A stretch of DNA of 62,073 nucleotides from Candidatus Kapaibacterium sp. (lineage in GTDB: Bacteria > Bacteroidota > Ignavibacteria > Kapaibacteriales > UBA7675), in assembly GCA_028284775.1 (NCBI GenBank), contig JANQRB010000140.1, positions 1 to 62,073 on the forward strand. The letters run 5' to 3'. The position numbers were made by a program, and so were the translations under genes. Below are positions 27,332 through 36,100 of this stretch, one piece after another; position 1 is the stretch's first letter; each line of letters opens with the position of its first letter. The notes under the pieces were generated by a model. It was not told the DNA's origin. It worked only from the letters and a program-made list of their open reading frames with translations, and ran no database searches.

Positions 27332-28042
27332 TCAAAAATTGTGCTCGGGAGGCTCTCCGATGTGCTTAAGAGCTTCCCGTCTGCTGAGACCCGATAAGGC
27401 CTCTCTTCGCTGCGCCACGAAGTTCCACACCCACTCGCGATCAATGCGGCCATATTCGCGCAATACCCAGCCGATGGCTTTGCGGATAAAGAACTCCTTC
27501 TCGTGCATCAGGCATTCGATTGTCGCAGCAAGCAGCGGCAGATTCGTCTGCTCTTTGTGTTTCAGATGCGCCAGGAGCGAGGCCCGACGCAGCCAGAAAT
27601 TAGGATCGTCGCGCCAGGAGAGCAGCAATGCCTCGTGGCTTCGATTGTCACGAACGAGCCGGCCGACCAGATGGACGGCAATGACATCCACGAGATCCCA
27701 GTTAGAAGCACTACGCAGCAGTTCTTCATACAAGGGCATCGCTACGTCGCTTCGAAATTCACGGAAGTGCAGCGCGACATCTAAAGCCATGTGCAATTCT
27801 TCGCGATAATTGCCCGCCCACAATTCACGAATCAGGGCCTGGTACTGTTGGAAATTCTCAAGCGGATAGATCGCACAGAATTGACGAAAGATCTTCGCGC
27901 GCGCCGGCTTCATCACACCCAGCATCGGCTGGGAGCTTTTCAGGTAGGCCTGCATTTGTACTGCTTTTGCAGGACGCGCCGCAGCGCCAAGTTCCTCGCG
28001 CAGGAATTCGACCATATTCGCTATCGCTGCAGTAGTCTCCAT
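27332..28042 (-). CDS. AlkD-like DNA alkylation repair protein
   Basis: 236 residues made of HEAT-like helical repeats. Family landmarks are the SNWDLVD segment (about residue 113-119, the W and D that line the base pocket in AlkD glycosylases), the R-R-A-S-L-L-A-H motif and the K-x-F-I-R-K-A-I-G-W-x-L-R-E-Y motif with the second tryptophan. AlkD enzymes excise positively charged alkylated bases (3-methyladenine, 7-methylguanine) without flipping them. It is divergent from mnmH with about 230 bp between the two starts, and appears to be a single-gene unit. Confidence 0.88.
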   Translation of the reverse strand: METTAAIANMVEFLREELGAAARPAKAVQMQAYLKSSQPMLGVMKPARAKIFRQFCAIYPLENFQQYQALIRELWAGNYREELHMALDVALHFREFRSDVAMPLYEELLRSASNWDLVDVIAVHLVGRLVRDNRSHEALLLSWRDDPNFWLRRASLLAHLKHKEQTNLPLLAATIECLMHEKEFFIRKAIGWVLREYGRIDREWVWNFVAQRREALSGLSRREALKHIGEPPEHNF

Positions 28043-28168
28043 AGCCTGACATCGAATTTAACTCATGCGAAGACGCCACGCTATGATTTCCGACGCTTCC
28101 TTTGTTCGATTGACCGGTCCGGCTCGCCGCCGCCGGCGAGAGAGGCATGTCCCCGATAGAGACTTTCT

Positions 28169-28183
28169 TAGTATTTTGGTATT
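28169..28183 (+). promoter_or_regulatory. 15-bp element TAGTATTTTGGTATT upstream of mnmH
   Basis: This exact 15-mer also occurs at 36182-36196. Both copies are on the plus strand, about 100-120 bp upstream of a plus-strand start codon and in a divergent intergenic region. It somewhat resembles the AT-rich -7 element of Bacteroidota promoters, but I see no clear upstream partner. Confidence 0.3.
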
Positions 28184-28268
28184 CAGCGTGAATGTAAGCG
28201 GCAGGGAAATTGTAGATTGCGGCTCACATCCCGCCATTGTGAGCAGAGAGACCAGGCAGACAGCAATC

Positions 28269-29309
28269 ATGGAGAAAGCGATCGGCATTGAAGATTTCCT
28301 GGATGCGGCGCAGACGCTGCCCCTCATCGATGTGCGCTCGCCGGGAGAATTCGCGAACGGTCACATACCGACAGCGGTAAACATCCCCCTTTTCAGTGAC
28401 AGCGAGCGGGCAAGCGTCGGCACGACATACAAAGAGCACGGTCGGCAAAGAGCAGTTCTCGAAGGCCTGGAGTTTGTCGGACCGAAGCTGCGTACGCTGG
28501 CGGAAAGCGCACGTGCCCTGGCCGGACAGTCACAGCATGTTCTTGTTCACTGTTGGCGCGGCGGGATGCGCAGTGACAGTGTGGCCTGGCTGCTGCGCAG
28601 CTGCGGCCTGCACGTGACGGTCCTGTCCGGCGGCTACAAATCCTGGCGCCGCAGAGCGCTGGAACTTTTCGAGTGGCCCTGGAAGCTCCGCATTCTCGGC
28701 GGCAAGACCGGCTCCGGTAAAACGGCCATCTTAGGAGATCTGACAGCGCTGGGAGAACAGGTGATCGATCTTGAAGCGCTGGCGCGGCATAAAGGGTCAG
28801 CCTTTGGAGCGCTTGGGGAGCAGCCGGCGCCCAGCCAGGAACAATTTGAAAATGAACTGGCCTGGCGCATGCGACAATGCGATTCCGACCAACAACTGTG
28901 GTTCGAAGATGAGAGCCGGCGTATCGGCCAACGCTGCGTACCCGACACCCTGTGGCAGAGGATGAAGGCGAGCCCTCTCATTTTTCTCGATCTGCCGCTG
29001 GCTCCGCGCCTCGAACGACTGCTTCGCGACTACGGCGATTTTGCGGCGGAAGAGCTGAAGCAGTGTATCCGGAAAATCGAACGCCGGCTCGGCGGTGTTC
29101 AAACGCAGCAGGCGCTCAGGGCGCTGGACGAAGGCAATGTCCGAGAGGCCGTCCGGATTGCTCTGCACTATTACGACAAGACCTATCTATTCAGTCTCGG
29201 CCGCCGCTCGCCGGATACGACCCTCCGGCTGGAGCAGGACGACTACCATGCCGGCGTGACAGCCCGGACATTATTACAACTTTCGCACACTATTAAGAGC
29301 ACGATATAG
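28269..29309 (+). CDS. mnmH: tRNA 2-selenouridine synthase
   Basis: 346 residues from the ATG at 28269; the open frame extends 68 codons further upstream but those residues lack family similarity. The N-terminal rhodanese domain (about 5-130) carries the catalytic C95 in VHCWRGGMRS. The C-terminal P-loop domain has GKTGSGKT at 145-152 and the family motif ILGGKTGSGKT. MnmH (SelU) replaces the sulfur of 2-thiouridine at the tRNA wobble base with selenium, through a geranylated intermediate, using selenophosphate. It lies three bases ahead of selD on the same strand, so donor and user of selenophosphate are made together. Confidence 0.95.
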   Translation: MEKAIGIEDFLDAAQTLPLIDVRSPGEFANGHIPTAVNIPLFSDSERASVGTTYKEHGRQRAVLEGLEFVGPKLRTLAESARALAGQSQHVLVHCWRGGMRSDSVAWLLRSCGLHVTVLSGGYKSWRRRALELFEWPWKLRILGGKTGSGKTAILGDLTALGEQVIDLEALARHKGSAFGALGEQPAPSQEQFENELAWRMRQCDSDQQLWFEDESRRIGQRCVPDTLWQRMKASPLIFLDLPLAPRLERLLRDYGDFAAEELKQCIRKIERRLGGVQTQQALRALDEGNVREAVRIALHYYDKTYLFSLGRRSPDTTLRLEQDDYHAGVTARTLLQLSHTIKSTI

Positions 29310-29312
29310 AGT

Positions 29313-30365
29313 ATGCCGGACCTCGACGATATCAAACTGACGCAGTACAGCCATGGCGCGGGCTGCGGCTGCAAGATCGCGCCACAGTTGCTTGACCGCA
29401 TTCTGCACAGCGACGAAACCTGGCCGGCGCCGGCCGCCCTGCTGGTGGGCAATTCGACCCGCGACGATGCGGCGGTGCTCGCCCTCGGCAAGGGCGAGGC
29501 CTTAATCAGCACCACCGATTTTTTTATGCCGATCGTCGATGACCCCTTTGACTTTGGACGCATTGCTTCGGCGAATGCGATCAGCGACGTGTATGCAATG
29601 GGCGGACGGCCGGTGCTCGCCATTGCCGTCCTGGGCTGGCCTGTCGCGAAACTGTCAGCCGAAGTAGCGCGGCGCGTCATAGAGGGCAGCCGTTCGATCT
29701 GCCGGGAGGCCGGCATTGCGCTGGCGGGCGGACACAGCATCGATAGCCCGGAACCAATCTTTGGGTTGGCGGTCAACGGTATCGTCGCTGAAGAACATCT
29801 CAAGCAAAACAATACGGCGCGGGACGGCGATCTCCTGTTTCTGAGCAAAGCACTGGGAGTCGGGATCCTCGCCACCGCCGAAAAGAAAGGGCTCCTGCGC
29901 AGCGAAGATATTGGCAAAGCGACCGCCTCGATGACCAGGCTCAACAATGTCGGAGCGGCGCTGGGTCAGTTGGAAGCAGTACGGGCAATGACGGATGTCA
30001 CCGGCTTCGGCCTCTTAGGTCACCTGCGCGAAATGTGTGTCGGCAGCGGACTCGCAGCCCAGCTTGACTTCAAAGCCATTCCGACTATCGTGGAACTGGA
30101 ATACTACCTCGAACGGAAAGCTGTTCCGGGCGGCAGCACACGCAACTGGGACAGCTATGGCAGTGATATCGGCAATCTTTCCGAGCGGGAGCGCGCTATC
30201 CTCTGTGACCCACAGACAAGCGGCGGCCTGCTGGTAGCCGTCGCAGCGGACGGGCTGGATTCGTTTCGGGCGGCAATGTCCGAGGCGGGACTGCAAGAAT
30301 TCTGCGAACCGATCGGCCGCATGACGAAAAGGCATGCCGCCGGGCCCCTGATAACGATAAGCTAA
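29313..30365 (+). CDS. selD: Selenide, water dikinase (selenophosphate synthetase)
   Basis: 350 residues. It makes selenophosphate from selenide and ATP. The N-terminal flexible loop has G-A-G-C-G-C-K with C18 and K21 as the usual catalytic pair; both cysteines are TGC codons, so this is a cysteine and not a selenocysteine form. ATP/metal-binding aspartates are visible in RDDAAV, STTDFFMP and NAISDVYAMGG. The C-terminal part has MTDVTGFGLLGHL and CDPQTSGGLL. The sequence is very close to the proteobacterial type, including the opening LTQYSHGAG. Co-transcribed with mnmH. selA, selB and selC are not in the window. Confidence 0.97.
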   Translation: MPDLDDIKLTQYSHGAGCGCKIAPQLLDRILHSDETWPAPAALLVGNSTRDDAAVLALGKGEALISTTDFFMPIVDDPFDFGRIASANAISDVYAMGGRPVLAIAVLGWPVAKLSAEVARRVIEGSRSICREAGIALAGGHSIDSPEPIFGLAVNGIVAEEHLKQNNTARDGDLLFLSKALGVGILATAEKKGLLRSEDIGKATASMTRLNNVGAALGQLEAVRAMTDVTGFGLLGHLREMCVGSGLAAQLDFKAIPTIVELEYYLERKAVPGGSTRNWDSYGSDIGNLSERERAILCDPQTSGGLLVAVAADGLDSFRAAMSEAGLQEFCEPIGRMTKRHAAGPLITIS

Positions 30366-30399
30366 AGCATTAAGACATGCAGGGTTCCCGCCATCGCTT

Positions 30400-30436
30400 T
30401 TAACCAAGTGTTAACACTTCATTAGGCCGGCTTAAC
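30400..30436 (+). promoter_or_regulatory. Helically phased TTAAC boxes upstream of the acidic T9SS gene
   Basis: TTAAC occurs at 30400-30404, 30411-30415 and 30432-30436, spaced 11 and 21 bp, i.e. one and two DNA turns. The middle copy sits in a perfect 14-bp palindrome AAGTGTTAACACTT (30406-30419). The word GTTAACACTT recurs exactly at 36110-36119 in front of the two-component genes. It lies 95-130 bp ahead of the 30531 start. This is a candidate response-regulator site. Confidence 0.45.
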
Positions 30437-30530
30437 AACTGCGCTCCGGCCTGTATCGTAATTTGGACACAATGAAAATCGGAAACCTGCTAAGACTGAT
30501 TTCCGCCTGAAATTTGTTCCACAATTACGG

Positions 30531-32030
30531 ATGACTAGAAATATGAAAGCAGCACATTCCTCTTTCCCGACATTGCCCTTCGGCAGGTGGAAAACGGCGG
30601 CCTTTGCGGCCGGGCTGGTCAGCATCGGAATTGTCGCCTGGCAGGCGGCCTTTGCCTTCGGCGCAGATGAAAATGCTGAAACAAATGCCGGGCAAACGGA
30701 GGATCGAACGGAACGGCGCGTCCTGATCGTGAAACACGCTAAGGACGGCGATGCCACGGCCGATGTAAGCGGCCTTCTCCGCAATATCGATTTCAGCGCT
30801 ATCGCCGATCGGCTGGACGGCGCCCTGGACAAAGCCAAAATCGATCAGATTATCACCGCTATCAAGGGATCAATTCCGAACATCGATGTACAGGCAGCCG
30901 ATGGCACCACTGTACAGCAGGATGTGAAAGTCGTTCGCGCCTTCCGCGTGCAAAAAGAGGATGCGCAGGACGGGAATGATACAAGGGACGTTCAGGCTAG
31001 AGTTGTCATCAAAGAAGTCGACAAAAACGGCAATGTGACGGAAAAGACGCTGGAAGGCGACGAGGCGGTGCAACACATCGAGCAGAACAGCTATCGCCCC
31101 TGGGCCGACGGTGCCGAATGGCAAGCCAAAGACCTTAGCTTTGCTCTGCCTGGAGCTGTTGCCGCGAACGCCGAAGTAGAAGAAATCATAGATGAAAACG
31201 GCAATAGCCGCAAAATAATGAAGTACCGCATTGAGTTGAACGACGAGGCCGGCGGCCACGAGCCCGCGGTCTTTGTCATGAAATCAGATGGCGCTGAGGG
31301 ACAATGGCAGGCGGCTGACGGACAGGGCGAGCTCGAAACGGAGGTTGACGTCCGTGTGGAACGGATAGAAGGTGAAGATGGCAATGTAAGGATCAGGCAC
31401 CTTGACGCCGATGGTGAGGAACAAAGCATCGAAATCGACCTGGCAACGATTGCCGATGGCGACGAGGAAGCGATGCAATATGGCAAAGCCGGAGGGAAGA
31501 TGCTGGTGATCAAAAAAGCCTGCCGCTTTGACGGCCAAGATTTTATCAAAGGCAAGTGCAAGGGTGCCGCCAAAGTAATGTTTGTTCATCTGGACATGAC
31601 CGATATCGACGGCCAGGCCGACGAGGCAAGCGCGGAAGACCTGCTGACGAAAGTGCAGCAGTCCCTGACGGACGCCCGCATCGTTGTGATTTCCGACAAC
31701 GATGCGGAACTCGCGCAGCCGACAGGGTCGCAACAAGAGAAACAGAATGTCACCACACCTGACCGGAATCCGCTGGCTATTGACAACCTTGCTATTTACC
31801 CCAACCCGAACGGCGGCGTTTTCAACCTCGATTTTGAACTGCCATCAGCCGAGCCGGCAACCGTCCGTCTGGTCGACCTGAACGGCAGAGAGGTGTATCG
31901 CGAGGAGTTCAGCGATGTCCGGGGCAAAGTCAGCAAACAGATCGACCTGTCCAGCGACAGCAAGGGCGTCTATATCCTGAACATCAATCAGGGCCAGCAC
32001 AATATCTCAAAACGCATCGAAATCAAATAA
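30531..32030 (+). CDS. Acidic secreted protein with T9SS sorting domain, unknown function
   Basis: 499 residues; a second ATG four codons in is equally possible. Hydrophobic signal segment at about 22-43. The body is strongly acidic and carries loosely repeated motifs of the form V-x-x-x-D-x-x-G-N-x-x-x-K/R (EVDKNGNVTEKTLEGDE, IIDENGNSRKIMKYRI, IEGEDGNVRIRHLDADGEE), which could be hairpin repeats or metal-binding. It ends in a T9SS type A domain (IYPNPNGGVFNLDF ... SKGVYILNI). No enzymatic family recognised. It is preceded by TTAAC boxes like those at the nearby two-component locus, so control by that system is plausible. Confidence 0.8.
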   Translation: MTRNMKAAHSSFPTLPFGRWKTAAFAAGLVSIGIVAWQAAFAFGADENAETNAGQTEDRTERRVLIVKHAKDGDATADVSGLLRNIDFSAIADRLDGALDKAKIDQIITAIKGSIPNIDVQAADGTTVQQDVKVVRAFRVQKEDAQDGNDTRDVQARVVIKEVDKNGNVTEKTLEGDEAVQHIEQNSYRPWADGAEWQAKDLSFALPGAVAANAEVEEIIDENGNSRKIMKYRIELNDEAGGHEPAVFVMKSDGAEGQWQAADGQGELETEVDVRVERIEGEDGNVRIRHLDADGEEQSIEIDLATIADGDEEAMQYGKAGGKMLVIKKACRFDGQDFIKGKCKGAAKVMFVHLDMTDIDGQADEASAEDLLTKVQQSLTDARIVVISDNDAELAQPTGSQQEKQNVTTPDRNPLAIDNLAIYPNPNGGVFNLDFELPSAEPATVRLVDLNGREVYREEFSDVRGKVSKQIDLSSDSKGVYILNINQGQHNISKRIEIK

Positions 32031-32084
32031 GGCGGAACTTTTCCCACACCCGGCCGTACAGTCGACATTCACGCTCCAATACAA

Positions 32085-32120
32085 ACGGCGAAGCTATCAT
32101 TGCGATGATGGCTTCGCCGT
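32085..32120 (+). terminator. Hairpin after the acidic T9SS gene
   Basis: ACGGCGAAGC pairs with GCTTCGCCGT, and an inner ATCAT/ATGAT stem extends it to about 16 bp around a TGCG loop. It is 55 bp after the stop. The following sequence TGCTATTCTG is only weakly T-rich, so it may be a terminator or a 3' stabilising stem. Confidence 0.6.
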
Positions 32121-32315
32121 TGCTATTCTGCCCCCTGCAACTTTCTCCCATCCTTGCCGTAGGCCCCCTTTTTTCGGGGTAGAGACAGCAGCGGTGCGCG
32201 TCCGGAAAGGGCTAGAACAACTCCACTATCATTCGTTACCAGTGACATAATCTTCCGGACGATTGCACCGAATCAGACCTAATAATTTCAATTACAAATT
32301 GTATTGGAGCCTGTT

Positions 32316-33383
32316 ATGCGTTTCACAATGCTGCCAGCATTTGCTTCTTGCTGTCTATTGGCATTCCTTTGCAGCGCGCTGCCCTCGGATGCCCAATCGC
32401 TCGATTTGCCGCGTGTCAGTCCACGGGCGAGCATCTCCCAATGGGTCGGTTTGTCTAAAATCAGCATTGACTACCACCGGCCGGCCGTCAAAGGCCGCGA
32501 AATTTGGGGCGGACTGGTGCCCTACAATAATGGCGTTCCGATGCCATGGCGGGCCGGCGCCAACGATAATACGACGATCTCATTTTCCCATGATGCCACG
32601 ATCAACGGCAAGAAGCTGGCGGCCGGCAGTTACGGCCTCCACATGATACCCTCGGCCAAAGACTGGACCATCATTTTTTCCAAGAATCATACCTCCTGGG
32701 GCAGCTTCAACTATAAGGCCGAGGAGGATGCCCTGCGCATCACGGTCCGGCCGGAAGCGGCGGAGCATGAAGAATGGCTGCGCTACGGCTTCGAGAAGCT
32801 GACGGGCACGCAGGCTTTCGTTTATCTGCACTGGGAAAAGCTCAAAGTGGGATTTGAGGTCGGGTTCGAAAGCAATTCCGTCGTACTCGCGAATCTGCGC
32901 AATCAGATGCGTCATCTGGCCGGATGGAATACGCAGAGTCTCCTGCAGGCGGCCGCCTGGTGTCTGCAGCAGGATATCAATCACGACGAAGCGCTTGTAT
33001 GGGCCGATCGCTCGATTAAGTTCGAAAAGAAATTCAGCAATTTGAGTGTTAAAGCACAGCTGCTGGCGAAAAAAGGCCAAAGCGATGACGCTGAGAATCT
33101 GATGAAGCAGGCAGTCGAAATTGCGAATGAAGGCGAACTTAACTTCTATGGCTACCAGTTGTTGGGGCGTGATGAATTGGAAAAGGCGATCGAGATATTC
33201 AGTCTGAATGTCGAACGTCATCCCGAATCCTGGAATGTCTACGACAGTCTGGCGGAAGCTTATCAGAAAAAAGGCGAGACCAAGAAGGCGATCAGCTACT
33301 ACACGACCGCCCTTGAAAAAGCGCCCGATAACCAAAGTCCGCGAATAAAAGCGGCCTTAAAACAACTCGGCGCCAAATCCTGA
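32316..33383 (+). CDS. DUF2911 protein with C-terminal tetratricopeptide repeats
   Basis: 355 residues from the ATG at 32316, which has GGAG 6-9 nt upstream; an in-frame TTG four codons earlier was rejected. Signal peptide 1-27 ending PSDAQS. The DUF2911 domain (about 30-170) is marked by SPRASISQWVGLSKISIDYHRP, VPYNNGVPMPWRAGAN and GSYGLHMIP. TPR-like helical repeats cover about 215-350 (ESWNVYDSLAEAYQKKGETKKAISYY). This fusion is common in Bacteroidota; the biochemical role is not established, and it is probably periplasmic. It converges on the response-regulator gene, with a shared hairpin between. Confidence 0.85.
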   Translation: MRFTMLPAFASCCLLAFLCSALPSDAQSLDLPRVSPRASISQWVGLSKISIDYHRPAVKGREIWGGLVPYNNGVPMPWRAGANDNTTISFSHDATINGKKLAAGSYGLHMIPSAKDWTIIFSKNHTSWGSFNYKAEEDALRITVRPEAAEHEEWLRYGFEKLTGTQAFVYLHWEKLKVGFEVGFESNSVVLANLRNQMRHLAGWNTQSLLQAAAWCLQQDINHDEALVWADRSIKFEKKFSNLSVKAQLLAKKGQSDDAENLMKQAVEIANEGELNFYGYQLLGRDELEKAIEIFSLNVERHPESWNVYDSLAEAYQKKGETKKAISYYTTALEKAPDNQSPRIKAALKQLGAKS

Positions 33384-33421
33384 GCAATGCTCAGCGATAG
33401 CGCGACGAAGGTATTCCACAG

Positions 33422-33450
33422 ACCCGGGGGCGAGATCATCGCTCTCGGGT
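33422..33450. terminator. Hairpin between convergent genes
   Basis: ACCCG pairs with CGGGT outside and GGCGA with TCGCT inside (with small internal loops) around GATCA. It sits in the 76-bp gap between the stops of the plus-strand DUF2911 gene and the minus-strand response regulator, so it could serve both. T-rich tracts are short. Confidence 0.55.
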
Positions 33451-33459
33451 TTGTGCTGC

Positions 33460-34161
33460 TTATAGCTCGGAATGCGTTATCAGCCGGTAGCCGATCCCGT
33501 GAACATTGACAATTTTTGTGGCCGGGTCGGCTTTGAGATGTTTGCGCAGTCGGGTAATGTAGACATCCATACTTCGGGCATTGAAGTAATTGTCGTCGCC
33601 CCAGATTTCTTTCAGAGCGTGTTCGCGTTTGACCGTTTGGTTGGCCTGCGCGCAGAGAAGAGCCAGCAGATCGGCTTCACGAGCGCTGATGCGTTTGACG
33701 CTGCCCTGGAACGCCAGCTCGCGGTTGTCCACATCCAGATTGAATCCGCCGAAGCGATACGCGCGATCCCGCTGCGAGGCGACCTGCGATTGGGCCGTTC
33801 GCCGCAGAATTGCCTGGATGCGCAGCAGCAGCTCTTCGATACTGAAAGGTTTGGTGATATAATCATCAGCGCCGATCGTGAGTCCTTCGATGCGATCTTC
33901 CTTCATCGATTTGGCGGTCAGAAAAATTATCGCTGTGTCGGGATCGCGATCCCGTATTGCCCGGGCAAGAGTAAAGCCGTCGCGTTTCGGCAGCATGACA
34001 TCCAGGATACAGATTCGGAAGCGTCCGTTGCGATAAGCGTTAAAGCCGCTTTCGCCATCGCTGCAAAGAGTGACGACAAAGTCCTTGAGCTGCAGATACT
34101 CCTGTAGCACCGCGCCAAGATTCGGGTCATCTTCAACTAAAAGTATGTGCTGCGCTTCCAT
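33460..34161 (-). CDS. OmpR-family response regulator
   Basis: 233 residues. The receiver domain (1-120) has the acidic pair D11-D12, phosphoacceptor D54 (CILDVML) and K104 (YITKPFS). A winged-helix DNA-binding domain follows (about 135-230) with READLLALL, DVYITRLRKHL and VHGIGYRL. It starts 3 bp after the stop of the histidine kinase gene, so the two form one operon and a cognate pair. It resembles RprY-type regulators of Bacteroidota. Candidate targets are the TTAAC-repeat sites at 36101-36125 and 30400-30436, because OmpR-type regulators bind helically phased direct repeats. Confidence 0.93.
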   Translation of the reverse strand: MEAQHILLVEDDPNLGAVLQEYLQLKDFVVTLCSDGESGFNAYRNGRFRICILDVMLPKRDGFTLARAIRDRDPDTAIIFLTAKSMKEDRIEGLTIGADDYITKPFSIEELLLRIQAILRRTAQSQVASQRDRAYRFGGFNLDVDNRELAFQGSVKRISAREADLLALLCAQANQTVKREHALKEIWGDDNYFNARSMDVYITRLRKHLKADPATKIVNVHGIGYRLITHSEL

Positions 34162-34164
34162 CCG

Positions 34165-35964
34165 CTACTGCCTGCCGGCTGATGTGCAAGGAAAAAACAC
34201 TTCAAAAGTGCTGCCGCTGCCCGGCTCACTTCTGACGCTTATCTGCCCGCCATGGGCATCGACAATAGCTTTGACGTAACTCAAGCCGAGGCCAAAGCCC
34301 TTGACGTCGTGGACGTTGCCGGTCGATATCCGATAAAATTTATCGAAAATCCGACGCTGAGCCTCGCCGCTCATTCCGATACCCCGGTCGCTGACTTCAA
34401 TAAACAGGCCCCGGTCGCTGCTGCGGGTGGCCAGCCGGATCACAGGACGCTGCGGTGAATACTTTTCGGCATTGTCCAACAAATTATTGATCAGGTTCGC
34501 CAGATGAACCTCATCGGCTTCGATAGTGCTGTCCCGCGCCTGTAAGTCGCAATGCAGTGTGCCCTGCCGCTTTTCGATGTGCAGCGCCACGGTGGCTACC
34601 GCGCGCCGAATGACGAGGTGGGCGTCCACGGCAGTCTTATTGAGCGCCAGGTCGCCCCGATCCAAGACGGCGGCATGCAGTACCCGTTCCACCTGTCGCT
34701 CCAGGCGTTTGTTTTCGTCGAAGATTACTTCGACAAAGCGCTGCAGACGTTGCCGGTCCGATGCAACCACCCGGTCCTTCAGCGCTTCGCTGGCCAGTGA
34801 GATTGTTGCAATCGGCGTCTTGAATTCGTGGGTCATATTGTTGATGAAATCGGTCTTCACATCTGATATCTTTTTCTGCTTGACAAGGGCAAAAACCGTA
34901 AAGGCAAAGGAGAGGATTATCACGAGCAGAAAGCCAAGGGACGAGGCCAGGGTCAGCGCCATCGACTCGAAGATAATGCTGTCGCGCTCGGGCAGCAATA
35001 CCGCCAGTCGGTGCGGCTCGCTGAGCAGCGCCCCCGGGAACAAATCGACAACGAAGGGCGGCCCTGCACCAGCCGTCCCCAGGGAAGCCGCAAGAATCCC
35101 GTCGCGACCCGGCGATTGAATTTCATAATGAAATGGCGTTACAATGCCGCGCTGTTGCAACTCCTTCGTCAGCAGTTGACGCAGGCGCGCGCTGTCGACA
35201 CGCTGATCGATAGGGACAATATTGCCGGCGATTTCGCGGATCATGCGCGCTGACATACTAGAATGCACCTGGTAAGGAGGAGCGGCGGAGCTATCCTGAT
35301 AGGTCATAGCATGTTGCGGCTGCACTGCACTGACGATCGCCACCGCCGAGGAAGCGGTAGTGTCCGATTGTTGCCGCAGGCTGCGATGCGTCACCGTTCG
35401 CCGATGCATGCCGGAGTCATGCTTATGAACAAACACCTGGATGTCTTCTTCAATTGCGGCGCCACGCCAGCTGGAATCTTCGCTGGCCGTCACGATCTCG
35501 ACGCGCATGCTGGTCGCCTGCTGCTGCGTATCGCCCTGCCCGGCGCTAAAATGTGACGGACGCTGTGTAAACACCCTTCGGCTGCCTTCGCCGGCAAGGC
35601 GCCGGACGTCGAATGAGGGCTGCGAATCCTGGACGGCCGCTACAATCTTGCGCAGCATGCGCAGTGCCTGTTTGCTATCGCTTGCCCAGGTGATCGGCTG
35701 GGCGCTGCTGTCCAGAGTGCCGATCTTCAAAACGAGGTTAGAGTCCAGAAGGCTGTTCAGATCCCAGGATTCGGCCACCTCCGAGGCAATCTCGTCATCT
35801 TCGAGCTGACGGACCACTGCGTGCAACGACTCGCTGACCGCCTGCGCGAAACGCTCTTCCTTCAGTTCGAACGCGCTCTTGATCCAGAAGAGCTGCACGC
35901 TGATCAGACCGACAAGCGCGAGGCTCATCACTCCAATCAACCAGGGCAGCAGTCGCTTTGTCAT
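34165..35964 (-). CDS. Membrane sensor histidine kinase
   Basis: 599 residues. Transmembrane segments at about 7-28 and 338-361 bracket a sensor domain of about 300 residues with no recognised fold and a Q/S-rich middle (about 140-240). The kinase core has the H-box FINNMTHEFKTP with the phosphorylated H379, an N-box LANLINNLLDNAEKYSP, and G-boxes DRGIGM and GFGLGLSYV. It autophosphorylates and passes phosphate to the regulator encoded 3 bp downstream. There is no HAMP or PAS domain between the second helix and the H-box, so signalling is direct from the membrane. Confidence 0.93.
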   Translation of the reverse strand: MTKRLLPWLIGVMSLALVGLISVQLFWIKSAFELKEERFAQAVSESLHAVVRQLEDDEIASEVAESWDLNSLLDSNLVLKIGTLDSSAQPITWASDSKQALRMLRKIVAAVQDSQPSFDVRRLAGEGSRRVFTQRPSHFSAGQGDTQQQATSMRVEIVTASEDSSWRGAAIEEDIQVFVHKHDSGMHRRTVTHRSLRQQSDTTASSAVAIVSAVQPQHAMTYQDSSAAPPYQVHSSMSARMIREIAGNIVPIDQRVDSARLRQLLTKELQQRGIVTPFHYEIQSPGRDGILAASLGTAGAGPPFVVDLFPGALLSEPHRLAVLLPERDSIIFESMALTLASSLGFLLVIILSFAFTVFALVKQKKISDVKTDFINNMTHEFKTPIATISLASEALKDRVVASDRQRLQRFVEVIFDENKRLERQVERVLHAAVLDRGDLALNKTAVDAHLVIRRAVATVALHIEKRQGTLHCDLQARDSTIEADEVHLANLINNLLDNAEKYSPQRPVIRLATRSSDRGLFIEVSDRGIGMSGEAQRRIFDKFYRISTGNVHDVKGFGLGLSYVKAIVDAHGGQISVRSEPGSGSTFEVFFPCTSAGRQ

Positions 35965-36100
35965 TGTTCATTCCAGTCGATTCCGGGATTCGTCCGGGCG
36001 CAGCTTTCGTTCGGCTCGCTTCGGCGGACAGCTGGTGTCGGAGCATCCAAGATGCCCGGCCCGACAAACATACGCAGGGATAGGCGTTTAGCTCGATCCA

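Noticed and set aside
28065..28268. N-terminal extension of mnmH by 68 codons
   Set aside because: It overlaps the divergent intergenic region and its residues are unrelated to the family; the ATG at 28269 opens directly on the rhodanese domain.
29313..30365. Selenocysteine form of SelD
   Set aside because: The catalytic loop codons are TGC, giving cysteine; no TGA is present there.
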